From contig NZ_JXAL01000017.1 of assembly GCF_000829465.1 (NCBI RefSeq), forward strand, positions 36,130-100,129: a DNA stretch of 64,000 nucleotides. The letters are read 5' to 3'. Within the stretch, counting starts at the first letter, position 1. Each line of letters starts with the position of its first letter. Under the pieces are notes generated by a model. It was not told the origin of the DNA. It did no database searches and worked only from the letters and a program-made list of their open reading frames with translations. Origin of the DNA: Cohnella kolymensis (GTDB lineage: Bacteria > Bacillota > Bacilli > Paenibacillales > Paenibacillaceae). A program made the position numbers and the translations under genes. Of this stretch, positions 26,198 through 34,169 are shown one piece after another.

Positions 26198-26335
26198 TTA
26201 AACCGGTTTGTTTAGACTTTCCTTGATCTCATCCAGAGTTTCCTGCATCTTCTGCATTCTTTGCAAACCGGAATATTGGTTACCGATAATGCCCGCAAAG
26301 CCGATTATAATCACGATAGCTATGAATAAAGACAA
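26198..26335 (-). CDS. Small single-helix membrane protein
   Basis: 45 residues: one membrane helix (LFIAIVIIIGFAGIIG) then an amphipathic coiled segment (LQRMQKMQETLDEIKESL). The TTG start at 26335 is preferred because AAGGAGG lies 8 bases upstream; the upstream reading in the same frame is Cys/Arg-rich and not protein-like. No family recognised. Follows the VOC gene in the same direction (14 bp gap). Confidence 0.6.
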   Translation of the reverse strand: MSLFIAIVIIIGFAGIIGNQYSGLQRMQKMQETLDEIKESLNKPV

Positions 26336-26349
26336 TTTAAAGCCCTCCT

Positions 26350-26778
26350 TTAAAAATGGATCATCGCGCCGCGTTCGTCGAATACAGCAGTCGGATTCCA
26401 GGCAACTTCCCAAACATTCTGCTCCGGATCGAGAAAATACGCGGTCCGTCCTCCCCAAAACGCGTTGCTGGGCTCTCTGGTAATCCTTGCGCCGGCGCTG
26501 CGAATCGTCTCAATGGTCTGGTCCACTTCTTCAGGTTTATCCACATTTATCGCTAATGTTATTCCGCTGAACCCTTTCCTCTCCTCAAGCGCCATTCCGG
26601 CATCTTTCATAAGCTCCTGCAAGGGAAACAAAGACAGCAATACGCCTGCAGTTTCAAATACACAGTAATCGTCGGAGCTCATCTCCGTTTCACGCCAACC
26701 GAGCTTTTGATAAAACCTTCGCAGCTCCGGCAAATCCCTGGCTCCAATCGTAATCAGACTTACTCTTTGCGGTACCAT
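26350..26778 (-). CDS. VOC family (glyoxalase-like) protein
   Basis: 142-residue vicinal-oxygen-chelate fold protein: RVSLITIGARDLPELRRFYQKLGWRETE at the start, and AFWGGRTAYFLDPEQNVWEVAWNP near the end (metal-ligand Glu). Members include glyoxalases and antibiotic-binding proteins; substrate unknown. ATG with AAGGAGGAATT. Its start overlaps by one base the stop of the PH-domain gene upstream (TAATG). Confidence 0.82.
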   Translation of the reverse strand: MVPQRVSLITIGARDLPELRRFYQKLGWRETEMSSDDYCVFETAGVLLSLFPLQELMKDAGMALEERKGFSGITLAINVDKPEEVDQTIETIRSAGARITREPSNAFWGGRTAYFLDPEQNVWEVAWNPTAVFDERGAMIHF

Positions 26779-27236
26779 TACAATTCCTCCTTACGAAACG
26801 GATCTACTTTTATTTCAGGATTGCGCTTCTTTAATTCATCAACAAACAATTGCTGAGGTTCAGGTGAGATCTTAATGCTCCCTAAGACCCCTGTCTTATA
26901 ATGGATCTCGATGGCATCTCTAGCGGACATAATTCGATACCCGAACCAAATATTGGGGTGAAAAGAGATCCTGGTGATATCCTCATATTTAATTAAAGAT
27001 TTAACGGGTCCGCCTCGGACATATAGATGATCCTGCCTGAATTCATAAGTTATGTCCATCATAATCCAAACCAAAAACACCGATATTACGACCGCGATAC
27101 CAATCACAATCAGGACATCTTGGACATTCGTATCTTCAAAAAATAAGATGGGAACAATCAGTATACTATTAACAAATACAAGCATGATGGTTAGCAATCT
27201 CTTGTAGAAGCTATCCCTTTTTACTTTGAATTTCAT
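26778..27236 (-). CDS. Membrane protein with bacterial PH-like domain
   Basis: 152 residues: two membrane helices (about 14-32 and 38-60), then a bacterial PH-like domain with HLYVRGGPVKSLIKYEDITRI and a C-terminal helix LFVDELKKRNPEI, as in the YyaB/DUF1200 group. Function unknown. The ATG at 27236 is fixed by GTGAGGATA upstream; the longer frame to 27347 has no start signal. First gene of a three-gene operon with the VOC and single-helix proteins. Confidence 0.78.
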   Translation of the reverse strand: MKFKVKRDSFYKRLLTIMLVFVNSILIVPILFFEDTNVQDVLIVIGIAVVISVFLVWIMMDITYEFRQDHLYVRGGPVKSLIKYEDITRISFHPNIWFGYRIMSARDAIEIHYKTGVLGSIKISPEPQQLFVDELKKRNPEIKVDPFRKEEL

Positions 27237-27294
27237 AAGTATCCTCACAAGTGTATAATAGGTAGCAATTCTGTTCCCTATGGAGTGTACATTT

Positions 27295-27696
27295 ATGCCG
27301 GAAGATCGAGTGATTCTGTTCGATGGAGTATGTAATCTATGCAACAACAGTGTTCAATTCATTATCAAGAGAGACCCGAACGGCTATTATAGATTTGCTT
27401 CACTTCAAAGCGATATAGGGCAAGCTTACTTGAGTAAATACAACCTGGGCGGCTATGCGGACAGCTTCGTGCTGATTGAACAGGATCGCGCTTATTTGAA
27501 ATCGGATGCTGCATTACAAATCTCGAAAAACTTAGCAGGTGTGTGGAAGGTCTTTTACCTGTTCAAAATCGTTCCTCGACCTTTGCGGAATCTGGTCTAT
27601 AGCGTCATCGCGAAAAATAGATACAAATGGTTCGGCAAAAAAGAAGCTTGCATGATTCCAACACCGGACATCAAATCCAGGTTTCTTGATGCTTGA
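27295..27696 (+). CDS. DCC family thiol-disulfide oxidoreductase-like (YuxK)
   Basis: 133-residue DUF393 protein with the defining motif ILFDGVCNLCN (Asp-Gly-x-Cys-x-x-Cys) at residues about 6-16 and the conserved DAALQISKNLAGVWKVFYLFKIVPR segment. Predicted thioredoxin-like fold, redox partner unknown. The ATG at 27295 encodes MPEDR; an ATG five codons upstream is also possible. Diverges from the PH-domain operon. Confidence 0.85.
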   Translation: MPEDRVILFDGVCNLCNNSVQFIIKRDPNGYYRFASLQSDIGQAYLSKYNLGGYADSFVLIEQDRAYLKSDAALQISKNLAGVWKVFYLFKIVPRPLRNLVYSVIAKNRYKWFGKKEACMIPTPDIKSRFLDA

Positions 27697-27702
27697 CCCT
27701 GC

Positions 27703-28200
27703 TCATATTTTTCTCCCCATAATGACCAGATCTCTTTCAACGTGATCTAACTCGGCAACCCCCGGCAAGCGTCCCCATTGTTCGAAACCAAACTTTCCGA
27801 GCAGTCTCAGACTGGGTTCATTGTGGCCGAAAACAAACCCGAGTAAAGTTTTTATTTTAAGTCGCGGACATTCTGCAATAGCCTTGTGTAACAAAATCGT
27901 TCCCAGCCCTTTTGAACGATGTTCAGGCGAAATATAAATGCTTAATTCCGCTGTAGCGTTATAAGCGGGTCTTCCGTAGAACGATTGAAAGCTGAACCAG
28001 GCGACGATCTCATCCTTCATTTTCATGACCCACAGCGGCCTGAATGCCGGGGAGTGATCCTCAAACCACTTTACTCTGCTTTCCGCCGTAACGGGCACCA
28101 GGTCCGCGGTTACCATGCGGCCCTCGATCGTGGAGTTATAGATCTCAACGATCCGGTCCAGATCATGGCTCGCGGCGTCTTTAATTTCATAATTGCTCAT
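27703..28200 (-). CDS. GNAT acetyltransferase, phosphinothricin-type
   Basis: 165-residue enzyme of the PAT/MnaT type: [43 protein letters not shown] (acetyl-CoA loop), [32 protein letters not shown], a run typical of phosphinothricin and methionine sulfone acetyltransferases. ATG with GAGGGAAG. Substrate inferred from family only. Confidence 0.85.
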   Translation of the reverse strand: MSNYEIKDAASHDLDRIVEIYNSTIEGRMVTADLVPVTAESRVKWFEDHSPAFRPLWVMKMKDEIVAWFSFQSFYGRPAYNATAELSIYISPEHRSKGLGTILLHKAIAECPRLKIKTLLGFVFGHNEPSLRLLGKFGFEQWGRLPGVAELDHVERDLVIMGRKI

Positions 28201-28241
28201 GATGCACTTCCCTCATTCGTTGTTCATTCGCCGGTTTCTCC

Positions 28242-28433
28242 TTATTCACCGGTTACGCTGGTCCAGTGATTTCCCACCCATTTAACCACATCGCCGGATA
28301 CCAGGTTAGGCGCCAGCTTTTCCTTAGGCACCGGGATTTCTTTTCCCTCAATTTCAATCATTGCCGTTTGTTCAGCGAACCGCTTGATGATTCCCCTGCG
28401 CTCAATCTGACACTTATTGTCTGACAACTGCAT
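28242..28433 (-). CDS. DUF3006-like small protein
   Basis: 63 residues: CQIERRGIIKRFAEQTAMIEIEGKEIPVP, then KLAPNLVSGDVVKWVGNHWT. The pattern (short beta-barrel, 'ID-RFE-AVIE ... GDVV') fits DUF3006. Function unknown. The ATG at 28433 sits almost on its AGAGGTG; a TTG at 28427 has better spacing and may be used. It overlaps the 3' end of the glycerate kinase gene by 20 bp. Confidence 0.65.
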   Translation of the reverse strand: MQLSDNKCQIERRGIIKRFAEQTAMIEIEGKEIPVPKEKLAPNLVSGDVVKWVGNHWTSVTGE

Positions 28434-29568
28434 CACCTCTGCCGAACACGACGACTCGCATGATTCTCTCCGTAATATCACTGAGTAATCGCGGTGCGTC
28501 AAGCATGGCCGCTTCTAACGAAAGAGGTCCGTTCACCATCGAAAAGATACTCGTTACGCCATGCTTGTACAGCGTTTCGGCACCTTGGCCTACAGAGCCC
28601 GCAATAAGTATAACGGGAACACTTCTTTTGCTTGCGAGCTGAGCGACACCGAATGGAGTTTTGCCCAGCGCCGTTTGAGCGTCACACTGACCTTCGCCGC
28701 ATAACACAAGATGCGCGTCTCGAAGCTTGGCCTCCAAACCGGTTGCCTCGATTACGATATCCACGCCTTTTTGCATGACGCCTTTCAAAAATGCGACAAT
28801 ACCGGCTCCCAAACCTCCTGCAGCACCTGCACCGGGCACGTTCGCAATCGATTTGCCCAGACACTTCTCTATGATCGCAGCTAGGTGTCTGAGATTGTCA
28901 TCCAGTGCGGCAATCATTTCAGGGGAGGCTCCTTTTTGCGGCCCGTACACGCTGCTGGCGCCGTTCGATCCGTATAAGGGATTATCCACATCACATGCTG
29001 CCGTAAAAGAGCACTGCCGAATTCTGGGATCCAGACCGCTCATGTCAATCTGATAAAGCCGATTCAGACTTCCTCCGCCACCGGGCAGCTCTTGTCCCAT
29101 TCCATCGAGGAATCGGATGCCCAGTGCTTGAGCCATCCCGGTGCCGCCGTCATTCGTAGCGCTTCCGCCCAGGCCGATAATGAATTTTCGGCAGCCTCGA
29201 TTTACCGCGTCCATGATTAGTTCGCCGGTGCCGTACGTAGTCGTTATCATCGGATTTCGGCGATCCGCGGGAATCAAGTACAAGCCGGATGCCTCCGCCA
29301 TCTCAATGACGGCAGTCAGGCGATCACCCAGCACGCCATACTTCGCCGCCACCGGCTCCCCAATTGGATTCATAACGGTGGCTTCATAGATGGTGCCTCC
29401 TGTTGCGTCAACCAGGCTTTGCACCGTTCCCTCCCCGCCGTCAGCCATCGGATGGTGAATGATTTCAGCATCCGGGAGCACCCGTCTGATCCCTTCCTCC
29501 ATCGCATTACACGCTTCTTTAGCGGTAATGCTGCCTTTGTAGGAATCCGGAGCCAACACGATTTTCAT
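28414..29568 (-). CDS. glxK: Glycerate 2-kinase
   Basis: 384-residue glycerate kinase of the GarK/GlxK family, which phosphorylates glycerate with ATP to feed glycolysis. Motifs: MKIVLAPDSYKGSITAKEAC at the start, ADGGEGTVQSLVDATGG, GLGGSATNDGGTGMAQALG (nucleotide/substrate loop), GAGAAGGLGAGIVAF and GEGQCDAQTALGKTPFGVA. The ATG at 29568 is chosen from the MKIVLAP family start. No other glyoxylate genes are adjacent. Symbol by family resemblance. Confidence 0.9.
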   Translation of the reverse strand: MKIVLAPDSYKGSITAKEACNAMEEGIRRVLPDAEIIHHPMADGGEGTVQSLVDATGGTIYEATVMNPIGEPVAAKYGVLGDRLTAVIEMAEASGLYLIPADRRNPMITTTYGTGELIMDAVNRGCRKFIIGLGGSATNDGGTGMAQALGIRFLDGMGQELPGGGGSLNRLYQIDMSGLDPRIRQCSFTAACDVDNPLYGSNGASSVYGPQKGASPEMIAALDDNLRHLAAIIEKCLGKSIANVPGAGAAGGLGAGIVAFLKGVMQKGVDIVIEATGLEAKLRDAHLVLCGEGQCDAQTALGKTPFGVAQLASKRSVPVILIAGSVGQGAETLYKHGVTSIFSMVNGPLSLEAAMLDAPRLLSDITERIMRVVVFGRGDAVVRQ

Positions 29569-29687
29569 GCTGCAGCCATCCCTTCTCGAGGCCAATATTC
29601 GACACCACCCTGCGGTTTATTCCTCATATCCAACATTATTGTATACGGAATGTCGCTTGGTGCGCTTTCCCAGGAAATCCGTCACCA

Positions 29688-30158
29688 CTAATCCCAGACC
29701 TTAACCCTGGGCACTCCCGCTACTCTTAGGTAGTCCAGTAATTGGCCCGTATGAACGGATTCATGGTACCCAATTCGTAAAAGCATATCACCAAGTTTTC
29801 TTTTATAACCGACATCCGAACGATCGATAATGATGTCCGCCAACTGTGCCGCGCTGAACGATTTTATTGTTGCTAAGAACGCCTTCCTTAATGGCTCTGC
29901 CATTTCCAATTCCTTGTGAACTGAGATTAACGGTCGCGAATCGAATGGGGATTCGTAGGACTCTAAACTGCCTCGATTTAAAATAGCAAGGTGATAATAA
30001 TGCTCGGAGTCCAGCACATGGCGTACCATCTCCAAGCAGCTCATAGCCTTCTCGTCAGGCTTCCAGCCTAAGTACTCCTCCGGAACGGACATCCAGACTT
30101 TAATGCTTCGCCTTCTTACTTCTTCAAAATTCAATAGAAGCAATTCAATAGATTCCAT
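29688..30158 (-). CDS. DinB-like protein
   Basis: 156-residue DinB-superfamily bundle: AMSCLEMVRHVLDSEHYY (first His) and GYHESVHTGQLLDYLRVAGVPR (HxxxH-type pair). A PEEYLGWKPDEKAMS stretch before helix 2 is typical of the family. Third DinB-superfamily gene of the window. Function unknown. ATG with AAGGA upstream. Confidence 0.8.
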   Translation of the reverse strand: MESIELLLLNFEEVRRRSIKVWMSVPEEYLGWKPDEKAMSCLEMVRHVLDSEHYYHLAILNRGSLESYESPFDSRPLISVHKELEMAEPLRKAFLATIKSFSAAQLADIIIDRSDVGYKRKLGDMLLRIGYHESVHTGQLLDYLRVAGVPRVKVWD

Positions 30159-30219
30159 GTCTTAAGCACGTCCTTAATTATTCTTAGGTGTCTTTATTGC
30201 TATTGTAACGCTTACCCGA

Positions 30220-30762
30220 TTAATTTGCATCGATATACTCATCCCGCAAAATACTCATTAGAACGGAATCCCAGTAGCGCCCTTCTCTGAATATTTTTTG
30301 CCGCAACCTTCCTTCTTCTCTAAAGCCGCATTTCAGATAACATCTGTAGCCTCTTTCATTGTATTCGTACACTTCTAACGCCAAACGGTGCAGATTCAAC
30401 GTGTTAAACACATAACCTTTCATCAACTCAATCGCTTCGCTTCCAATGCCCCGGCCAAAAAATTCTTTTCGCCCGATTACGAGCCCGAGATTTGCCGACC
30501 GATTTTTCCAATCCAGCTGCGCCAAATCGATTTGGCCTATGTATTCAAATGTATCAACTGCAGCGATAACGAAACCCGTTCCTAATTCCCCTTCGATTTT
30601 CATCCGCAAAAAAGATTCGGTATCGTGCACGGTTTGCGGGTAAAGAAAGACGTCGTGGAGAGTGTTCGTGATGTCATAATCGTTGACCCACTGTCTCATA
30701 TGAGGCAGATCTTCATAACGATAGTCTCGTAAAACGATCCGCTCGCCAAATAGATAGGACAT
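30220..30762 (-). CDS. GNAT acetyltransferase, RimJ/RimL-like (paralog)
   Basis: 180 residues: LRDYRYEDLPHMRQWVNDYD, EYIGQIDLAQLDWKNRSANL, IGRKEFFGRGIGSEAIEL, RCYLKCGFREEGRLRQKIF. It matches the protein at 11391-11939 segment by segment, so the two are paralogs from an older duplication. Substrate unknown. Separate transcription unit. Confidence 0.85.
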   Translation of the reverse strand: MSYLFGERIVLRDYRYEDLPHMRQWVNDYDITNTLHDVFLYPQTVHDTESFLRMKIEGELGTGFVIAAVDTFEYIGQIDLAQLDWKNRSANLGLVIGRKEFFGRGIGSEAIELMKGYVFNTLNLHRLALEVYEYNERGYRCYLKCGFREEGRLRQKIFREGRYWDSVLMSILRDEYIDAN

Positions 30763-30833
30763 ATCTGCACTTCACTTCCTTCGATATTAAGTTTCCACAA
30801 TTATACAGCGCAGGCTTCAGCAAGAAAAGTCAT

Positions 30834-30866
30834 ACAAAAACACAAAGCGAACCTTATCAGGTTCGC
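30834..30866 (-). terminator. Terminator of the sugar operon
   Basis: GCGAACCT / AGGTTCGC stem (30847-30866) with TTTGTGTTTTTG following on the minus strand. Confidence 0.8.
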
Positions 30867-30896
30867 CGAAGAATTGCCGTGCCTATAGAATAGCGA

Positions 30897-31736
30897 TCAA
30901 ACAGTTGTCAGGATTTCCTTCAAGTTCCCGATGGAGCGGGCTGAGCCGGTCTTCTGCTCCTCATCCCCTTCAAATTCGACGCTTAACCAGTCCCGGTATC
31001 CGGCAGCCTTAAGCGTACGGAGTATGTGCGTCAAGTTGACGTCGCCTTCCCCGCTGATTTTGCCCGCATAACGGACTCCGCTTAACGACGGATATACAGC
31101 TTTACCCTCGTAGCTTTCGTCCACCTTTTTGAAATCTTTGAAATGCACGTGCGCCACCATCGATTTCAACTGATCCAGCGCTTGCTCGGGATTATCGTCT
31201 ACCAACAGGAAGTTGCCCGTATCGAATGTGCTCTTAAGTGCAGGAGAATTGACTTCACCGATCACCTCAAGAACCTGCTTGGCTTTTCCGGCAAAATGGC
31301 CGTGGTTTTCAAGGCACAGCGTGACGCCTTTGCTATGGGCATACGCTGCCGCTTCTTTCAGTCCGGAAATAATCCAATCTTTCGCTTGCTCGAACGTTAC
31401 GCCTTCCGGTTTATCTCCGGAAAATACGCGAACGACTTTTGCTCCGAAGTGAACAGCCGTGTCAACGGAGTCCGTGATGTCTTTCACCTGCGCTCTTCTT
31501 CCCGCCTCATCCGGCACCGCCAGATTGTTGCATGCTCCGAAGCAAGCCATGACAAGTCCGTTCCGGCTAAGCGCTTCCTCAACACGTGGGATGTCCTCCT
31601 CGGGATTCCAGAACACGCTGAGCAGCTCGACGCCTTCGGCTCCAGCCGTCTTCGCGAAATCGATAAAGTCTGCATTCGTCCACGAACCGTCATACATGTA
31701 TTTGTGGCAGCTCCACACGCTTAAACTCATTTTCAA
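30897..31736 (-). CDS. Sugar phosphate isomerase/epimerase family protein
   Basis: 279-residue xylose-isomerase-like TIM barrel (AP_endonuc_2 fold). Metal-site landmarks: LCLENHGHFAGKAKQVLEVI (Glu), LKSTFDTGNFLL (Asp), VHFKDFKK (His), and SVEFEGDEEQ (Glu). Last gene of a three-gene operon with a second isomerase (14 bp upstream) and a Gfo/Idh/MocA dehydrogenase. The TTG at 31736 has AAGGAG 10 bases upstream; an ATG six bases later is also possible. The sugar is unknown; inositol- or keto-sugar-type catabolism is suggested by context. Confidence 0.85.
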   Translation of the reverse strand: MKMSLSVWSCHKYMYDGSWTNADFIDFAKTAGAEGVELLSVFWNPEEDIPRVEEALSRNGLVMACFGACNNLAVPDEAGRRAQVKDITDSVDTAVHFGAKVVRVFSGDKPEGVTFEQAKDWIISGLKEAAAYAHSKGVTLCLENHGHFAGKAKQVLEVIGEVNSPALKSTFDTGNFLLVDDNPEQALDQLKSMVAHVHFKDFKKVDESYEGKAVYPSLSGVRYAGKISGEGDVNLTHILRTLKAAGYRDWLSVEFEGDEEQKTGSARSIGNLKEILTTV

Positions 31737-31750
31737 CGCCGGCACTCTCC

Positions 31751-32626
31751 TTATTTATAACGATTGATGAATTCCACGGCTTTGCGAATATCCGCCTCTG
31801 GCTGAGATCCTACTTCCCTCTCGATGGTTAAATAGCCCGTATAACCGATTTCCTGAAGCGCAAGAAAATAGGCATCGCAATCCACGCTGCCTTCTCCGAG
31901 GGGAAGTTCTCGGAAAAACTCGCCGGACGCCACCATTTGCGCGATTTTGTCATGGTCCAGCGGATCATAACCGATTGAGCCGTACACCGCTCGCGGATCC
32001 ACCGGCTTCAACCGGATTCCGTCTTTGACATGGGTATGTACAATGTAATCTTGAAGCGTTCTGACTCCTTGCGCCGGATCGTCCCCCGTTACCATTACCA
32101 TGTTCGCCGGGTCAAAATTGACCGAGACACCGTTCGTGCTGAGCGTATCCAGAAAGGCCTTTAAATCTTGCGCGGTTTCAGGTCCGGTCTCAATTGCAAA
32201 ATAAGAGCCTATGCTTTTCGCATACTTGCCTAATTGTTCACAAGCCGAGTGCATGGTGTCGAACATTTCACTTTGCTGATCGTGCGGGACGATCCCGATG
32301 TGTGTGGTGACGATGTCGGTTCCCAGCTCCTTCGCCAAATCGAGAATTCGCTTGGATTTTTCAATTTTCCATGCATTCTCCGATTTGTCCTGGAAACCGT
32401 GGCCTCCAAGATCACCGACAAGCGCCGATATTTCCAAGCCCAGCGATTCAATGAAGCTCTTCAATTCTTTGCGGCCAGCGGGCGTTAAATGCTGCGGATC
32501 CATCTCACCTTTCACCGCATAGATTTGAACGCCGTCAGCACCGACATCCTTCGCTTTGATTAACCCTTCCCTAACGCCCACGCCAAAACTGTCTACGATA
32601 ACTCCAATTTTGTTTGCGAGTTTCAC
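31751..32626 (-). CDS. Sugar phosphate isomerase/epimerase family protein
   Basis: 291-residue TIM barrel of the same family as its downstream neighbour but not closely similar. Landmarks: VVDSFGVGVREGLIKAKDVG-type strand 1 near the N-terminus, DIVTTHIGIVP, FAIETGPETAQDLKAFLD (Glu ligand), VNFDPANMVMV (Asp), VHTHVKDGI (His) and LTIEREVG (Glu). GTG start with AAAGGGGA. Middle gene of the operon. Substrate unknown. Confidence 0.85.
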   Translation of the reverse strand: MKLANKIGVIVDSFGVGVREGLIKAKDVGADGVQIYAVKGEMDPQHLTPAGRKELKSFIESLGLEISALVGDLGGHGFQDKSENAWKIEKSKRILDLAKELGTDIVTTHIGIVPHDQQSEMFDTMHSACEQLGKYAKSIGSYFAIETGPETAQDLKAFLDTLSTNGVSVNFDPANMVMVTGDDPAQGVRTLQDYIVHTHVKDGIRLKPVDPRAVYGSIGYDPLDHDKIAQMVASGEFFRELPLGEGSVDCDAYFLALQEIGYTGYLTIEREVGSQPEADIRKAVEFINRYK

Positions 32627-32640
32627 GGCTTTTCCCCTTT

Positions 32641-33912
32641 CTATACGGGCAACTCCATTAAACTTGTTCTGAACTCGGCGATATTTACGGATTTTCCATC
32701 GTTTTTGCGGGACTCTTCCGCGGCAAAAGCCATTAGGTGGCTGCGAACCGACGCGCTCGCAGAAGTTATACTCTCACCACCGTTATACCCGCGTACTTCT
32801 TCCAGGAAACTTGCCACAATACCGGCGTCCCCACCCCCATGCCCTTCCGCCTCGGCAGCAGTGCGAATTTCCGTTTCGCGGCCGGAGGCAAATTCATAAA
32901 CAGTCATCTTATTGCTTTCCATATGACCGCGGATTTCTCCTGCTGTTCCCATGATCTGAATGGAGCGCGAAACCTCGTGCGTAAACGCCGACATACTGAA
33001 CATCACAGTGGCGCCGCTTGCAAATTCCATGTTCACGACCTGATGGTCAACGACATTATTATCGCATTTGTATACGCAGCGGCCGTATGGTCCGTCATTA
33101 AGCGCCCTCAATATTCCTTCCGAGGAAGGATCATCTGTAATCAGACCCGCCCAATGCTCATGTCCTTTGCCCAGATAAAAACCGGGTGCGTAGTAGGGAC
33201 ATGTGCGTGCCGCAGGACAACCGTCCAAACAACGGTCAGGCGCACCTTCCGGCGCGTTGCCTTGATGAAAATATATCAGTGAACCGAAAGAGGTTACACG
33301 CTTGCATTCCTCATCCATCAACCAGAATATAACGTCCATATCGTGGCAGGATTTCGCGAGAATCATCGGGCTGGACTCGTCGGAGTTGCGCCAATTGCCC
33401 CTCACGAAGCTGTGAGCCATATGAAAAAAACCTACGTTTTCGTTTAGCTGAATAGAAGCGATTTTACCGATTTGTCCGGATTGGACGACCTGCCTCAACG
33501 CAGACCAGAACGGTGTGTAACGCAGGACATGGCAGATCGTCAAAAGACGGCTATACTTATGCGCTGCCTGCTCCAGCTGCACACACTCTATCGGATCGGG
33601 TGAGATCGGTTTTTCCAGCAGAACGTGATAACCCAGCTCCAAGGCTTTCATCGCCGGTTCAAAATGCATTCTGTCCTGTGTCCCGATAATTGCGATATCG
33701 GCCATTCGCGGCCTGGCGAGCGTTTCTTCCCAGCTTGAGAACACACCGTCCGCATCAAGACCGTAGGTGTGTGCAAAATTCATCCGTCTCTCTTCGTTCG
33801 GCTCGGCAACAGCGACAAATTTCAGATCGTGTGGAAATTTCAAGGCGTACGGCGCATAAGCTTTCGCCCCGCGCGCACCGGCGCCTAACAGCACTGCCGT
33901 TAATGGATTCAT
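32641..33912 (-). CDS. Gfo/Idh/MocA family oxidoreductase
   Basis: 423-residue NAD(P)-dependent sugar dehydrogenase. Rossmann start TAVLLGAGARGAKAYAPYAL, the EKPISPDPIE motif with catalytic Lys, and HDMDVIFWLMD. An unusual Cys-rich insert (CLDGCPAARTCPYY, about residues 235-250) resembles a metal site and is seen in a subgroup of the family. The ATG at 33912 is fixed by AGGGAAGGGA upstream. First gene of the operon with two isomerases, under a cre site at 33973. Probably oxidises a sugar or inositol derivative. Confidence 0.87.
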   Translation of the reverse strand: MNPLTAVLLGAGARGAKAYAPYALKFPHDLKFVAVAEPNEERRMNFAHTYGLDADGVFSSWEETLARPRMADIAIIGTQDRMHFEPAMKALELGYHVLLEKPISPDPIECVQLEQAAHKYSRLLTICHVLRYTPFWSALRQVVQSGQIGKIASIQLNENVGFFHMAHSFVRGNWRNSDESSPMILAKSCHDMDVIFWLMDEECKRVTSFGSLIYFHQGNAPEGAPDRCLDGCPAARTCPYYAPGFYLGKGHEHWAGLITDDPSSEGILRALNDGPYGRCVYKCDNNVVDHQVVNMEFASGATVMFSMSAFTHEVSRSIQIMGTAGEIRGHMESNKMTVYEFASGRETEIRTAAEAEGHGGGDAGIVASFLEEVRGYNGGESITSASASVRSHLMAFAAEESRKNDGKSVNIAEFRTSLMELPV

Positions 33913-33972
33913 GCGCTGTCCCTTCCCTCTTGCCTGTTTGCCTGTTGTCAACGATACGATAAACCGCACGTA

Positions 33973-33987
33973 TGTAACCGTTTGCAC
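33973..33987 (-). promoter_or_regulatory. cre site (CcpA) at the sugar-operon promoter
   Basis: ATGTAACCGTTTGCA matches the cre consensus WTGNAANCGNWNNCW at every position. It lies immediately downstream of the predicted -10, where CcpA-HPr would block transcription during growth on preferred sugars. Confidence 0.72.
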
Positions 33988-33991
33988 TTAA

Positions 33992-34020
33992 GTATAGCAT
34001 TTGCGCCTGTGAACGTCATG
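33992..34020 (-). promoter_or_regulatory. Predicted sigma-A promoter of the sugar operon
   Basis: On the minus strand ATGACG (34015-34020), 17-bp spacer, TATACT (33992-33997). Four and five of six consensus bases. Confidence 0.5.
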
Positions 34021-34032
34021 TGCCGATTCTGA

Positions 34033-34152
34033 GCCCATACCTTCTTGATCGCCTTGAATTCGGCAGGCGGAATGAGAGCAGGCTTTCTGTTCGGCGCCGT
34101 TCTGGCTATAGCTGGAGCGGTGCTGACTTGGTCCGCAAAGACTGAAAAATGA
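34033..34152 (+). pseudogene. Remnant resembling a transporter C-terminus
   Basis: A 39-codon open stretch after a stop at 34030, containing one membrane helix (GFLFGAVLAIAGAVLTW) and a short basic-acidic tail SAKTEK. The sequence MRAGFLFGAVLAIAGAVLTW is like the last helix of a major-facilitator permease. No upstream transporter exists. An ATG at 34072 could start a 26-residue peptide. Either a small membrane peptide or a gene remnant. Confidence 0.35.
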
Positions 34153-34169
34153 GCTGCTCCTTTATTCGA

